A stretch of 64,000 nt of DNA. It comes from Aquitalea pelogenes. Lineage in GTDB: Bacteria; Pseudomonadota; Gammaproteobacteria; Burkholderiales; Chromobacteriaceae. Where the stretch lies: contig NZ_LNQV01000004.1 of assembly GCF_001515305.1 (NCBI RefSeq), forward strand, positions 1-64,000. Direction: 5' to 3'. Every line of letters begins with the position of its first letter. The first letter of the stretch is position 1. Below are positions 45,549 through 54,326 of the stretch, one piece after another. The notes below the pieces were generated by a model. That model was given only the letters and a program-made list of their open reading frames with translations. It did no database searches and was not told where the DNA came from. Both the position numbers and the translations under genes were made by a program.

Positions 45549-46682
45549 ATGCCAGATCGCTCCTTGTCTGACAAACTGAAGTCCAGCGCCATTTCCATCG
45601 GCAAGGAATTGCCGATGGATGTCTACGCCAAGAACGGCATTCTGCTGCTCAAGCGCGGGCATTATGTGCTGACGCCGGACATGAAGCACCGGCTGATCAA
45701 GCTGGGCTTTGCCGAACACGCCGAAGAACCCAAGCCGGCGGATAAGACCGACGCCGAGGGCTACAAGAACCAGCTGCTGTTCGAGGAAGTCGCCTTCCTG
45801 CAGCAACGCGTACGCAGCATGTTGCAACATGCTCTAGGCCGCCCCGGACTGGAAGGACGGGTGCGCAGCATCGCCCAGGCGGTGATGACACTGTGCGAAC
45901 GCCATCCGGACGGGCTGATCGCCGCCATGCTGCTGCTGCCCTTCCAGGATTATGCGGCGGCCCACTCGCTGCATACCACCGCACTGCTGGCACTGATTAC
46001 CCGGCAGATGAAACTGCCGGCCGATCATCGGGAAATCCTGCTGTGCGCAGCACTCACCATGAATATTGCCCAAGTGGAGCTGCAAAACGAACTGTTCCGC
46101 CACCAGGGCGCACTGGCAGCAGAACAGCATGCCGCCATTCGCGAGCACCCCTTGCTCAGCTCGGCCATCCTGCGTGAGGCCGGCATCGAGAACGATTTGT
46201 GGCATGCACTCATCCAGACCCACCACGAAAACTGGCATGGCAAGGGCTACCCCTTCGGGCTGGATCGCAAGCAAATCCTGCCGCCAGCCCATTTGCTGCA
46301 CCTGGCCGACATTACCTGCGCCAAGCTGGCGCCGCGCAGCTACCGGCCGCCACAACTGCCGGCCACGGCGCTGGGGCAGCTGTTCCAGCGCAAGGATGTG
46401 GACTTTGACGCCGCCTTCACCACCATGCTGATCCGCGAGCTGGGCATTTATCCGCCCGGCAGCTTTGTCAAACTGGCCAACGACGAAATCGGCGTGGTGC
46501 TGGCGCGTCGGCAGAAGCCCAGCGAGCCGCAAGTGGCCGCGCTGCGCAAGGCCGATGGTCCGGCTTATGCCGAGGTATTGCTGCGCGAAACCAGCCACGC
46601 GGCCTACAAGATCATCTCGCCTTGCCCGGCGCATATGGCGGGTGTGCGCATTTCCTTTCTGGCCGGGCTGTGGAAATACTGA
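45549..46682 (+). CDS. Degenerate HD-GYP-domain protein (first of tandem pair)
   Basis: The 377-residue soluble protein has an N-terminal segment (KELPMDVYAKNGILLLKRGH, residues 19-38) seen before many HD-GYP domains, and an HD-GYP-like domain at about 110-340. Active c-di-GMP phosphodiesterases have HD in a phrase like LLHDIGK; here residues 167-174 read AALTMNIA, so the metal-binding His-Asp pair is lost. His-His-Glu (225-227) and Gly-Tyr-Pro (233-235) remain. It is probably a c-di-GMP receptor or an inactive regulator; inference. The start has no strong ribosome site. Confidence 0.8.
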   Translation: MPDRSLSDKLKSSAISIGKELPMDVYAKNGILLLKRGHYVLTPDMKHRLIKLGFAEHAEEPKPADKTDAEGYKNQLLFEEVAFLQQRVRSMLQHALGRPGLEGRVRSIAQAVMTLCERHPDGLIAAMLLLPFQDYAAAHSLHTTALLALITRQMKLPADHREILLCAALTMNIAQVELQNELFRHQGALAAEQHAAIREHPLLSSAILREAGIENDLWHALIQTHHENWHGKGYPFGLDRKQILPPAHLLHLADITCAKLAPRSYRPPQLPATALGQLFQRKDVDFDAAFTTMLIRELGIYPPGSFVKLANDEIGVVLARRQKPSEPQVAALRKADGPAYAEVLLRETSHAAYKIISPCPAHMAGVRISFLAGLWKY

Positions 46683-46808
46683 AACCCCTTTACTGACAAG
46701 GAAAAGGGGCAAGGTAAAAGCCATGCAAGGGCAGGCGCATCGGCCTATAATCGCAGCTGGCCTTAAGTTCAGTAGCCACTTGCCAACCCAGCCGACGACA
46801 CGCTCAGC

Positions 46809-47969
46809 ATGAACACCCGTTTCAAGATCCAATTACAGGACAAGGTAGCGCCCGACCAGATTCACATGGGCAAGGAGCTACCACTGGATGTCTATGCCAA
46901 GAACGGCCTGCTGCTGCTGCGCAAGGGACATTTCGTACTGAGCGACCGCCAGCGCGAAAAGCTGCTGGAAATGGGCTATTCGGTGGACGGCAACCGTCTG
47001 GATGCCATCAACCTGCCGGAACAGCCGGACACCATGATGGTGCGCGAAAGCGTGCTGCATGAAATGGCCTTCCTGCAACAGCGCACCCGTACCCTGCTGA
47101 GCTATGCCATGCAGCTGGAAGACTTCCCGCGCAAGGTATCGCTGGTGGTGCGCGATATCGTGCGGCTGACCGAGCAACACCCGGACGGCGTGATTGCCAG
47201 CCTGCTGCTGGTGCCATTCAATGAATACGGCCCGGCGCATGCCCTGCACACCACCGCCCTGCTGGCCTTGCTCAGCCGCCGCATTCCGGATTTGTCCGCA
47301 GCGCAGCGCACCTCCATGCTGTCTGCCGCGCTCACCATGAACATGTCCATCTGCGAGCTGCAAAACGCGCTTTACCATCAACAGGAAGCGCTCAGCCCGC
47401 AGCAAGAGGACGAAATCGCCAGCCACCCCTTGATGAGTTCCGCCATCCTGCGTGAAGCCAGAGTGAGCGATGAGCTATGGCACTGGCTGGTACAGACCCA
47501 CCATGAATCCTGGCTGGGCAATGGCTACCCCTACGGGCTGGGGCGTGGCGAGATCGAATCGCTGGCACACATGCTGCACATGGCCGACATCACCTGCGCC
47601 AAGCTCACCCCGCGCAGCTACCGTGCCGGCATGGTGCCCGCTGCCGCCCTGGGGCATATCTTCCAGCGCAAGGACCACGAATTCGACCCGGCCTACACCA
47701 CCCTGCTGATCAAGGAACTGGGCATCTACCCGCCCGGCAGTTTTGTCAAACTGGCCAATGATGAAATCGGTGTGGTGCTGGCGCGCCGTGAAAAAGCCAG
47801 CGAACCGCAGGTGGCTGCCATTCGCCGCAGTGACGGCCCGGCATATATCGACGCCCTGATCCGCGACACCAGCCAACCGGCACACAAGGTGGTGGCACCC
47901 TGCCCGGCCACGCTGGCAGGCGTGCGGCCTTCTCATCTGGCACGGCTGTGGCGCACCCAACCCAATTGA
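46809..47969 (+). CDS. Degenerate HD-GYP-domain protein (second of tandem pair)
   Basis: The 386-residue paralogue of the preceding gene keeps the same layout: GKELPLDVYAKNGLLLLRKG at 21-40, HALHTTALLALL near 145, Met-Asn (177-178) in place of the catalytic His-Asp, HHESWLGNGYPYGL at 231-244, and an almost identical tail (ELGIYPPGSFVKLANDEIGV). The 126-base gap contains its own TATAAT at 46746-46751, so it may be transcribed separately. Duplication of an already degenerate domain suggests a retained non-catalytic role. Partner and ligand unknown. Confidence 0.8.
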   Translation: MNTRFKIQLQDKVAPDQIHMGKELPLDVYAKNGLLLLRKGHFVLSDRQREKLLEMGYSVDGNRLDAINLPEQPDTMMVRESVLHEMAFLQQRTRTLLSYAMQLEDFPRKVSLVVRDIVRLTEQHPDGVIASLLLVPFNEYGPAHALHTTALLALLSRRIPDLSAAQRTSMLSAALTMNMSICELQNALYHQQEALSPQQEDEIASHPLMSSAILREARVSDELWHWLVQTHHESWLGNGYPYGLGRGEIESLAHMLHMADITCAKLTPRSYRAGMVPAAALGHIFQRKDHEFDPAYTTLLIKELGIYPPGSFVKLANDEIGVVLARREKASEPQVAAIRRSDGPAYIDALIRDTSQPAHKVVAPCPATLAGVRPSHLARLWRTQPN

Positions 47970-47988
47970 ACTTTCAGCTGCAAAATCA

Positions 47989-48014
47989 AAAAAGCCGGCA
48001 TTTACCGACTTTTT
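47989..48014. terminator. Bidirectional terminator
   Basis: AAAAAGCCGG pairs with CCGACTTTTT (one mismatch) around a 6-base loop, between the convergent second HD-GYP-like gene and nagZ. Confidence 0.75.
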
Positions 48015-48030
48015 GCTTGAATCAACGCGC

Positions 48031-49113
48031 TTAACTGGCCTCACCCACAGCCGGCCCCTGCAACACGTTTTGCGGAATGGCCAGCGCCTTCACCTCTGCC
48101 TGACGCGCAGCAAAGGCCGGACTGAGAATTGCCTGCTGCCAGCCGGTAATGTCTCCGGTGCCGGCCATGCGCTGCAAACGCTCGGCCAGACGCGGCTGGG
48201 CTGGCGGCTGCAGCCCGGCCAGCACTTCATCGGCACGTTCCGGCTGATTGCACACCAGCACCATATCGCAGCCTGCCGCCAGTGCAGCTTCGGCACGGTC
48301 GACAAAGCTGCCTGCGCCGGCAGCACCTTCCATGCCCAGGTCGTCGGAGAAAATGACGCCATCAAAAGCCAGCTTGCCGCGCAGGATGTCTTGCAGCCAT
48401 ACCGGCGAGAAGCCGGCCGGGCGGCTGTCCACTGCCGGGTACACCACATGTGCCGGCATCACCGAACCCATGCCAGCCTCTGCCAGGCGGGCAAACGGAA
48501 TCAAGTCGTCTGCTTCCAGCTCGGCCAGCGTGCGGTCATCCTGCGGCATCACGAAATGGCTATCGCCAGCAACAAAACCATGACCAGGGAAGTGCTTGCC
48601 GCACGTGGACATGCCACCTTGCCGCAGGCCACGCTGCAAGGCCAGGGCCAGCTCGCTGACAATGTGCGGGTCGCGATGGAAAGCCCGGTTGCCGATGACA
48701 GCACAGCGGCCCCAGTCCAGATCCAGCACCGGGGTGAAGGACAGGTCGATGCCGCAGGCACGCAACTCACCCGCCAGCACCACGCCGACATTCTCGGCAG
48801 CGGCACGGGCGGCGGTTTCGTCCTGCTGCCACAGCTCGCCCAGCACGTTCATGGGCGGCAGACGGGTGAAGCCATCGAGAAAACGCTGTACGCGGCCACC
48901 TTCGTGGTCCACGGCAATCAGCAGCTCCGGTGTGCGCAGCGCGCGGATTTCCGCCGTCAGCGCCTTGAGCTGGTCGATGTTCTGGAAATTGCGGCGGAAC
49001 AGGATGACCCCGCCCACCAGCGGGTGGGACAAGCGGGCTTTTTCCTGCTCGGTCAGGCCAAAGCCATGTACATCCACCATGACCGGTCCACGCGGCAGAT
49101 TCGCTACTTGCAT
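48031..49113 (-). CDS. nagZ: Beta-N-acetylhexosaminidase NagZ
   Basis: The 360-residue GH3 enzyme removes N-acetylglucosamine from anhydro-muropeptides in the cytoplasm during wall recycling. Landmarks: MVDVHGFGLTEQEKARL at residues 15-31, LFRRNFQN, IAVDHEGGRVQRF, the KHFPGHG-x-VAGDSH loop carrying the catalytic His-Asp dyad, and the nucleophile Asp in VIFSDDLGMEGA. GGAGA precedes ATG 49113; the longer frame upstream overlaps acpS and is rejected. It is last in the rpoE-to-nagZ block. Confidence 0.93.
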   Translation of the reverse strand: MQVANLPRGPVMVDVHGFGLTEQEKARLSHPLVGGVILFRRNFQNIDQLKALTAEIRALRTPELLIAVDHEGGRVQRFLDGFTRLPPMNVLGELWQQDETAARAAAENVGVVLAGELRACGIDLSFTPVLDLDWGRCAVIGNRAFHRDPHIVSELALALQRGLRQGGMSTCGKHFPGHGFVAGDSHFVMPQDDRTLAELEADDLIPFARLAEAGMGSVMPAHVVYPAVDSRPAGFSPVWLQDILRGKLAFDGVIFSDDLGMEGAAGAGSFVDRAEAALAAGCDMVLVCNQPERADEVLAGLQPPAQPRLAERLQRMAGTGDITGWQQAILSPAFAARQAEVKALAIPQNVLQGPAVGEAS

Positions 49114-49189
49114 GGCTGATTCTCCAAGACTGTGCGAAGGCACGCCTCCGCAATTCAATTGATGATGGCACCGGGCCGGCCCGGCGGCG

Positions 49190-49570
49190 CTAGGCTTGCT
49201 CCAGCACGACGAAAGCCAGCGCGTGTTCCCGCTCGTCGGTAATGGAAACATGGCTGCGCACAATGCCGCGCTGGCTGAGAAAAGCCTGCAAGCCAGCAGA
49301 AAAGACCAGTTGCGGCTTGCCCAGTTCGTCATGGCTGACCGCAATGGCAGTCAACAGCACCGGGTCCACCACACCAGTGCCAACCGCCTTTGACAGCGCT
49401 TCTTTCACGGCAAAACGCTTGGCCAGAAAACGCGCCTGGTCGCGGGACTGCAGGAAATCCGCCATTTCGGCCTCGGCCAGAATGCGCCGCCCGGCCTTGT
49501 CACCCCAGCGCTGCAGCAGCCCCTGCATGCGGGCGATTTCCACCATGTCCGTGCCAATGCCGTATATCAT
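49190..49570 (-). CDS. acpS: Holo-[acyl-carrier-protein] synthase
   Basis: The 126-residue enzyme transfers 4'-phosphopantetheine from CoA to acyl carrier protein. [12 protein letters not shown] at the start carries the Mg-binding Asp, and [20 protein letters not shown] holds the catalytic Glu. GGAG lies eight bases before ATG 49570. It follows pdxJ by 20 bases, the standard pdxJ-acpS pairing. Confidence 0.94.
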   Translation of the reverse strand: MIYGIGTDMVEIARMQGLLQRWGDKAGRRILAEAEMADFLQSRDQARFLAKRFAVKEALSKAVGTGVVDPVLLTAIAVSHDELGKPQLVFSAGLQAFLSQRGIVRSHVSITDEREHALAFVVLEQA

Positions 49571-49590
49571 CTGCCCGCTCCTGTCCTGCT

Positions 49591-50316
49591 TCAGCCACGG
49601 GCTTCCTGCATCAGGGCTTTCATGTCGCGCACGGCGCGATCCAGGCCGACGAACACCGCCTGACCGATGATGGCATGGCCGATGTTCAGCTCGGTGATTT
49701 GCGGAATGGCGGCAATCGGCTTGACGTTGTGATAATTCAGTCCGTGACCGGCATTCACCACCATGCCCAGCTCGGCGGCAAAGGCGGCCGCACCGCGGAT
49801 GCGTGCCAGTTCCGCTTCGCGTTCAGCGGCATGCACGGCATCGGCGTAGGCGCCGGTGTGCAGCTCGATCACGCGGGCGCCGGCTTCGAAAGCCTTGCTG
49901 ATCTGCGCGCGGTCCGGGTCGATGAAGATGGACACCCGGATACCGGCCTGTTGCAGGGTTTCGGTGTAATGACAGACATCTGCATAGTGGCCAAGCACAT
50001 CCAGGCCGCCTTCAGTGGTGACTTCTTCACGCTTTTCCGGCACCAGGCATACGTCTTCCGGTGCCACGGCCAGCGCATTGGCCAGCATTTCCGGTGTCAT
50101 CGCCATTTCCAGGTTCATGCGGGTCTTGATGACCTGACGCATGGCCACCACGTCGGCATCCTGGATGTGACGGCGGTCTTCGCGCAGATGCAGGGTAATC
50201 AGGTCGGCACCGGCGGTTTCCGCTACCAGCGCCGCTTCGATCGGGCTGGGGTAGCGGGTACCGCGCGCCTGGCGCAGGGTGGCAACGTGGTCGATATTCA
50301 CACCAAGCAAAATCAT
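49591..50316 (-). CDS. pdxJ: Pyridoxine 5'-phosphate synthase
   Basis: The 241-residue TIM-barrel enzyme condenses 1-deoxyxylulose 5-phosphate with 3-amino-2-oxopropyl phosphate in vitamin B6 synthesis. Visible: [17 protein letters not shown] at the N-terminus, [38 protein letters not shown] and [15 protein letters not shown] precedes ATG 50316. Between recO and acpS in the operon. Confidence 0.95.
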   Translation of the reverse strand: MILLGVNIDHVATLRQARGTRYPSPIEAALVAETAGADLITLHLREDRRHIQDADVVAMRQVIKTRMNLEMAMTPEMLANALAVAPEDVCLVPEKREEVTTEGGLDVLGHYADVCHYTETLQQAGIRVSIFIDPDRAQISKAFEAGARVIELHTGAYADAVHAAEREAELARIRGAAAFAAELGMVVNAGHGLNYHNVKPIAAIPQITELNIGHAIIGQAVFVGLDRAVRDMKALMQEARG

Positions 50317-50338
50317 GTTCAGCTCCTGTTGGCAGGCC

Positions 50339-51070
50339 TCAGTCGGCAATGGCGTTGACGGCCTGCAAGAGTTCACGCGAGGCAAATGGCTCCTCGCCCA
50401 GCAAATCGGTCAATAGCAGCCGCAGCAGGCTGCGCGCTGCACGGCGGGTGCTGATGGCAGTGTAGTTGTCTGCCTCGATGGCCAGCAGCTCACTGCCTGG
50501 CAGGCGCAGAAAGGGCCCTGTCGGGTCGAATCCGGCATCGCGCTCGGGCAAGGCACCGCCACGGCACAGGTAGAGGGCTGCGGCGTCGATGGCAGCGCCG
50601 TGCTGGTCGCAGGCGAAGCTGCCAGCATAGCCCAGCGCCTGCAATAGCCGCAATTCGTAACGTCGCAAGGTGGCGGACAGGGAGTCGGCCAGCGCCAGCG
50701 CCCTGACCGCCTGGTCGTAGACGGCGAAGGCACGCGGCTCGGCATCGTCACGGGCGGTGAGCTTGAGCATCAGCTCGTTCAGGTAAAAGCCGCAGATCAG
50801 GCGCATGCCGGCCAGTTGTGGTACCCCTCCATTCCATTCAGCCGTGTGCAGGGTACGTACCTCGCCTTTGCCGAACCAGGACAGGGTAAGTGGCTGAAAC
50901 GGCAGCAGGACGCCGCGCACATCGGCACGTGGCCGGCGCGCGCCGCGCGCCACCATGGTGAAGCGGCCATGCTGCGGCGTCAGCACTTCCACCAGCAGGC
51001 TGGTTTCCCGGTAGGGTTGTGCATGCAGCAAATACGCCGCCTGACGGTCCACCCTGCCTTGCTGGCTCAT
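50339..51070 (-). CDS. recO: DNA repair protein RecO
   Basis: The 243-residue protein loads RecA at gaps together with RecF and RecR. The N-terminal OB fold ([20 protein letters not shown], then [20 protein letters not shown]) and the helical C-terminal part ([13 protein letters not shown]) fit the family; the zinc-binding Cys cluster of some RecO proteins is reduced. The start ATGA overlaps the stop of the ABM gene, so the two are translationally coupled. Confidence 0.92.
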   Translation of the reverse strand: MSQQGRVDRQAAYLLHAQPYRETSLLVEVLTPQHGRFTMVARGARRPRADVRGVLLPFQPLTLSWFGKGEVRTLHTAEWNGGVPQLAGMRLICGFYLNELMLKLTARDDAEPRAFAVYDQAVRALALADSLSATLRRYELRLLQALGYAGSFACDQHGAAIDAAALYLCRGGALPERDAGFDPTGPFLRLPGSELLAIEADNYTAISTRRAARSLLRLLLTDLLGEEPFASRELLQAVNAIAD

Positions 51071-51384
51071 TTCTTCATTCCGGAACCAACATCCGCAGGC
51101 GGGCTGATGCGGTCGATCTGCAGGGCAAATTGCAGCGCGTCTTCCCGGCTTCCAACACGGGACAGCAACTGCTCGGCATGCATGCGCCAGGCGGCGATGG
51201 CATCCACATTGTCCCAATAGCAACGGGTGAAGGCCTTGCCGCTGTCATCCTGTACGGAATCAGCACCCAGATAGCCCGCTTGCAGGCTGGCCAGGCGCAA
51301 CATGCGTCCGGTCAGGTCCGCCGGGCTGGCGGGTGCAGAAAAAATCACCGCCCAACAGGGCGGCTGTGAAGAAGCGTGCAACAT
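51067..51384 (-). CDS. Antibiotic biosynthesis monooxygenase (ABM) domain protein
   Basis: The 105-residue protein matches the ABM dimeric alpha/beta barrel in its middle: LQAGYLGADSVQDDSG then CYWDNVDAIAAWRMHAEQL. Relatives include cofactor-free monooxygenases and haem-degrading enzymes; many are of unknown role. It overlaps era (TGATG) and recO (ATGA) on its two sides, so it is a true operon member inserted between two DNA/RNA-maintenance genes. Substrate unknown. Confidence 0.78.
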   Translation of the reverse strand: MLHASSQPPCWAVIFSAPASPADLTGRMLRLASLQAGYLGADSVQDDSGKAFTRCYWDNVDAIAAWRMHAEQLLSRVGSREDALQFALQIDRISPPADVGSGMKK

Positions 51385-52274
51385 CAGTTCAAGCCGAATT
51401 CCCGCAGGAAGCGTACATCATCGGCCCAGCCGGATTTCACCTTCACCCACACTTGCAGGAATACCTTGCCGTCAAACAGCTTTTCCATGTCCAGACGGGC
51501 TTCGGTGGAAATTTTCTTCAGCTTCTCGCCGCCTTTGCCAATCACGATGGGCTTCTGGTTTTCCTTGTCCACCAGAACGGCAATGTGGATGCGGCGCAGC
51601 GCACCGTCCATCTCGAACATTTCCACTTCCACGTTCATTTCGTAAGGCAGTTCTTCGCCCAGATAGCGGAACAGCTTTTCGCGCACGATTTCGGCCGACA
51701 GGAAACGCTCGCTCTTGTCGGTCACCATGTCGTCCGGATACAGCGGCATGGATTCCGGCAGATGCGGACGCACCTTGTCCAAGAGTTCGCTCAGGCGCTG
51801 GCCGTGCTTGGCGCTGACCACTTCGCAATCGGTAAAGGGGAATTCCGCACGCACGCCATCGATGAATTCCTGCAGCAACAGCTTGTCCTTGACCTTGTCC
51901 AGCTTGTTGATCACCAGGATTACCGGCGTATGTTTTGGCAGCAGCGCCATCACTTCGCGGTCGGCCGCGCTGATGCGCATGGCTTCCAGAATGAACAGCA
52001 CACAGTCCACGCTACCCAGCGAATCCTTCACGCTCTTGTTGAGCGTTTCGTTGAGCGCGCCCTTGTGGAAGGTCTGGAAACCCGGCGTATCAACAAAAAT
52101 GAACTGGGCATTGTCTTCGGTATGAATGCCATTGACCCGGTGACGCGTGGTTTGCGCCTTTTTCGAGGTGATGCTGACTTTCTGGCCGATGAGGTGATTC
52201 ATCAGCGTGGACTTGCCCACATTCGGGCGGCCCACGATGGCTACAAAGCCACAGTGATATGCGTGTTCTGTCAT
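51384..52274 (-). CDS. era: GTPase Era
   Basis: The 296-residue GTPase binds 16S rRNA in 30S assembly. G1 is VGRPNVGKSTLMNHL, G3 DTPGFQT, G4 NKLD, and the C-terminal KH domain has the VIGKGGEKLKKI loop. Overlaps rnc (ATGA) upstream and the ABM gene downstream, the classical rnc-era arrangement. Confidence 0.96.
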   Translation of the reverse strand: MTEHAYHCGFVAIVGRPNVGKSTLMNHLIGQKVSITSKKAQTTRHRVNGIHTEDNAQFIFVDTPGFQTFHKGALNETLNKSVKDSLGSVDCVLFILEAMRISAADREVMALLPKHTPVILVINKLDKVKDKLLLQEFIDGVRAEFPFTDCEVVSAKHGQRLSELLDKVRPHLPESMPLYPDDMVTDKSERFLSAEIVREKLFRYLGEELPYEMNVEVEMFEMDGALRRIHIAVLVDKENQKPIVIGKGGEKLKKISTEARLDMEKLFDGKVFLQVWVKVKSGWADDVRFLREFGLN

Positions 52275-52981
52275 GCGTGTTTCTTGCCTGTGGCCAGTTT
52301 TTGTTCAAGGAGCAGCAAGGCGGCTTCCGCTGCCTGCTGTTCTGCGGCGCGGCGGCTGCCGCCTTCGCCCTGCGATTCGATCATCAGTTCGCCCAGATCG
52401 CACAGCACCTTGAACCATTGTTCGTGGGCTTCGCCGGTCTGGCCAAGAATGCGGTATTTGGGCAGGGGCCATTTGCGCGCCTGCAAGGCTTCCTGCAGGC
52501 GGGTCTTGGCGTCCTTGGCATGCTTGGTGGGGTCGATGGCGGCCACGCGGCTGCCATACAGCCGACGTACCACCTGTTCGGCATGCTGGAAGTCGGCATC
52601 AAAGCTGACCGCCGCAAACGTGGCTTCCAGCGCATCCGCCAGTATGGACGGACGGTTGAAGCCGCCGCTTTTGAGTTCGCCCTCACCCAGATACAGGTAG
52701 TCACCCAGCTTCAGTTCGTGGGCGATTTCCGCCAGGGTGTTCTGGTTGACCAGATTGGCCCGCAGTCGCGACAGCTCACCCTCGCTCAGGCGGGGGAACT
52801 GGTCGAACAACATGCGCGCCACGGTGTAATTGAGAATGCTGTCGCCAATGAACTCGAAACGTTCATTGTTGGACGCGGCAAAGCTGCGGTGCGTCAGCGC
52901 CTGACGCAGCAGATCGGGCTTCTGGAATGAATAATCCAGCGCCTCGGACAGGCGCCGGAATCGGGTATCAACATGGTTCAC
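52271..52981 (-). CDS. rnc: Ribonuclease III
   Basis: The 236-residue enzyme cleaves double-stranded rRNA precursors and other RNAs. The catalytic signature ERFEFIGDSILNY is near residue 39-51, followed by the second metal site (LADALEATFAAVSFD) and a C-terminal dsRBD (QTGEAHEQWFKVL to AAEQQAAEAAL). GTG 52981 is the only reasonable start. The stop overlaps the era start. Confidence 0.95.
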   Translation of the reverse strand: MNHVDTRFRRLSEALDYSFQKPDLLRQALTHRSFAASNNERFEFIGDSILNYTVARMLFDQFPRLSEGELSRLRANLVNQNTLAEIAHELKLGDYLYLGEGELKSGGFNRPSILADALEATFAAVSFDADFQHAEQVVRRLYGSRVAAIDPTKHAKDAKTRLQEALQARKWPLPKYRILGQTGEAHEQWFKVLCDLGELMIESQGEGGSRRAAEQQAAEAALLLLEQKLATGKKHA

Positions 52982-52986
52982 GGTAG

Positions 52987-53343
52987 TTACTGAGGTGTCT
53001 GTCCAGCCTGGGTATCAAAATCGAAGGCCAGGCTGACATTGGCAAACAGCGGTACTTCGCGCCGGTAGGCGGCACGAACGAACACACTGTTGCTGGTGGT
53101 AATGATGGTGAGGTTTTCCGGCTTGATCGAGGAAATGTCGCCCACCATGGCATGGTTCATGAACTCACGACGCAAATCGTACTCGCTCTTGCCGGTTTGC
53201 CCGGCCATGGCCGTCACTGCCTTGCGCACTTCGGCATACTCTTTGTATACCGGCAGCACCTTGCCTGCCAGCAGGAAACCTGCGCCGACAAACAACATGA
53301 TGACCAGAACAGAAATGACTGACAAACCGTGCTGACGCTGCAT
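52987..53343 (-). CDS. DUF4845 family membrane protein
   Basis: The 118-residue protein has one N-terminal helix (GLSVISVLVIMLFVGAGFLLAG), resembling a pilin-like N-terminus, then a periplasmic domain. DUF4845 proteins occur between lepB and rnc in many betaproteobacteria and gammaproteobacteria; function unknown. ATG 53343 is chosen because GGGGA lies just upstream, while the ATG at 53355 has no ribosome site. Confidence 0.8.
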   Translation of the reverse strand: MQRQHGLSVISVLVIMLFVGAGFLLAGKVLPVYKEYAEVRKAVTAMAGQTGKSEYDLRREFMNHAMVGDISSIKPENLTIITTSNSVFVRAAYRREVPLFANVSLAFDFDTQAGQTPQ

Positions 53344-53364
53344 GTGAGTCCCCATGACTTGGTA

Positions 53365-54326
53365 TTAGTGGATGCTGGTGCCGATGCGTGACAGGGCGCC
53401 GAAGTTCATCCAGATCAGGAAAGCCTTGCCCACCATCAGCTTGTCGTCAACAAAGCCCCAGTAGCGGCCATCCAGGCTGTTGTCCCGGTTATCGCCCAGC
53501 ATGAAGTAATGACCGGCCGGCACCTTGCAGACAAAGCCGTTGTCATCATACTGGCATTGGTCACGGTAAGGGAATTCTGCCACCTGCCCCAGTGCCACTA
53601 CCGGTGCATCCGGAATGTTCAGGACCTTGTACGCCTTGCCATCCATCACTTCCTTGAACTGGTCGTTGTGAATGGTGCCCAGGCTTTGTTCAAGATAGTC
53701 ATAAGTGCCGTCTTTTTCATCCGGCACTGCCTTGCCATTGATGGTGAGACGCTTGTTGCGGTATTCCACCACGTCACCGGCCACACCAATCACACGCTTG
53801 ATGTAGTTGACCTTGGGGTTGGGCGGATAGTTGAACACCACCACGTCCCCACGGCTGACCTTGCCCACCGGCACGATCACGTTGTTGAGCACCGGCACAC
53901 GGATGCCGTAGGCAAACTTGTTGACCAGGATGAAGTCACCCACCACCAGCCCCGGACGCATGGAGCTGCTGGGAATCTGGAAGGGTTCCACCAGGAAGGA
54001 GCGCAACAGGAACACCACCAGGATGACCGGAAAAAACCCGCGCGAGTATTCAACGAAATGCCCTGCTTCACCGGCACGTTTCTTTGCCAGCACAAACTTG
54101 TCCAGCGCCCAGACCACACCGGTCACCAGCACGAACACCAGCATCACCGCGGTGAAGCTCATGTAGTTGGACAACAGGCCAAAGCCACCGATGACCAGGG
54201 CCAGATAGCCCCACTGCACCGATACCGGCCAGTCTTTCTGGCGACTTCACGCTGGCCGCCAAAAGCAATCAGCATGCCGCCGACAATCACGGCAACGATA
54301 AATACCCAGAACAGGTTTTCGCCCAC
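53365..54326 (-). pseudogene. lepB: Signal peptidase I (lepB) with an apparent one-base loss near its 5' end
   Basis: GTG 54326, immediately after the lepA stop, opens GENLFWVFIVAVIVGGMLIAFGGQREVARK, after which the frame fails. The remainder is intact from about 54236: second membrane helix, catalytic Ser in PFQIPSSSMRPGL, catalytic Lys in YIKRVIGVAGD and GDNRDNSLDGR. Adding one A to an AAA run (TTT at 54235-54237 on plus) joins both parts as EVARKDWPVSVQWGY and gives about 320 residues. LepB cleaves signal peptides and is normally essential, so a sequencing error is by far the likelier explanation. Confidence 0.88.
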
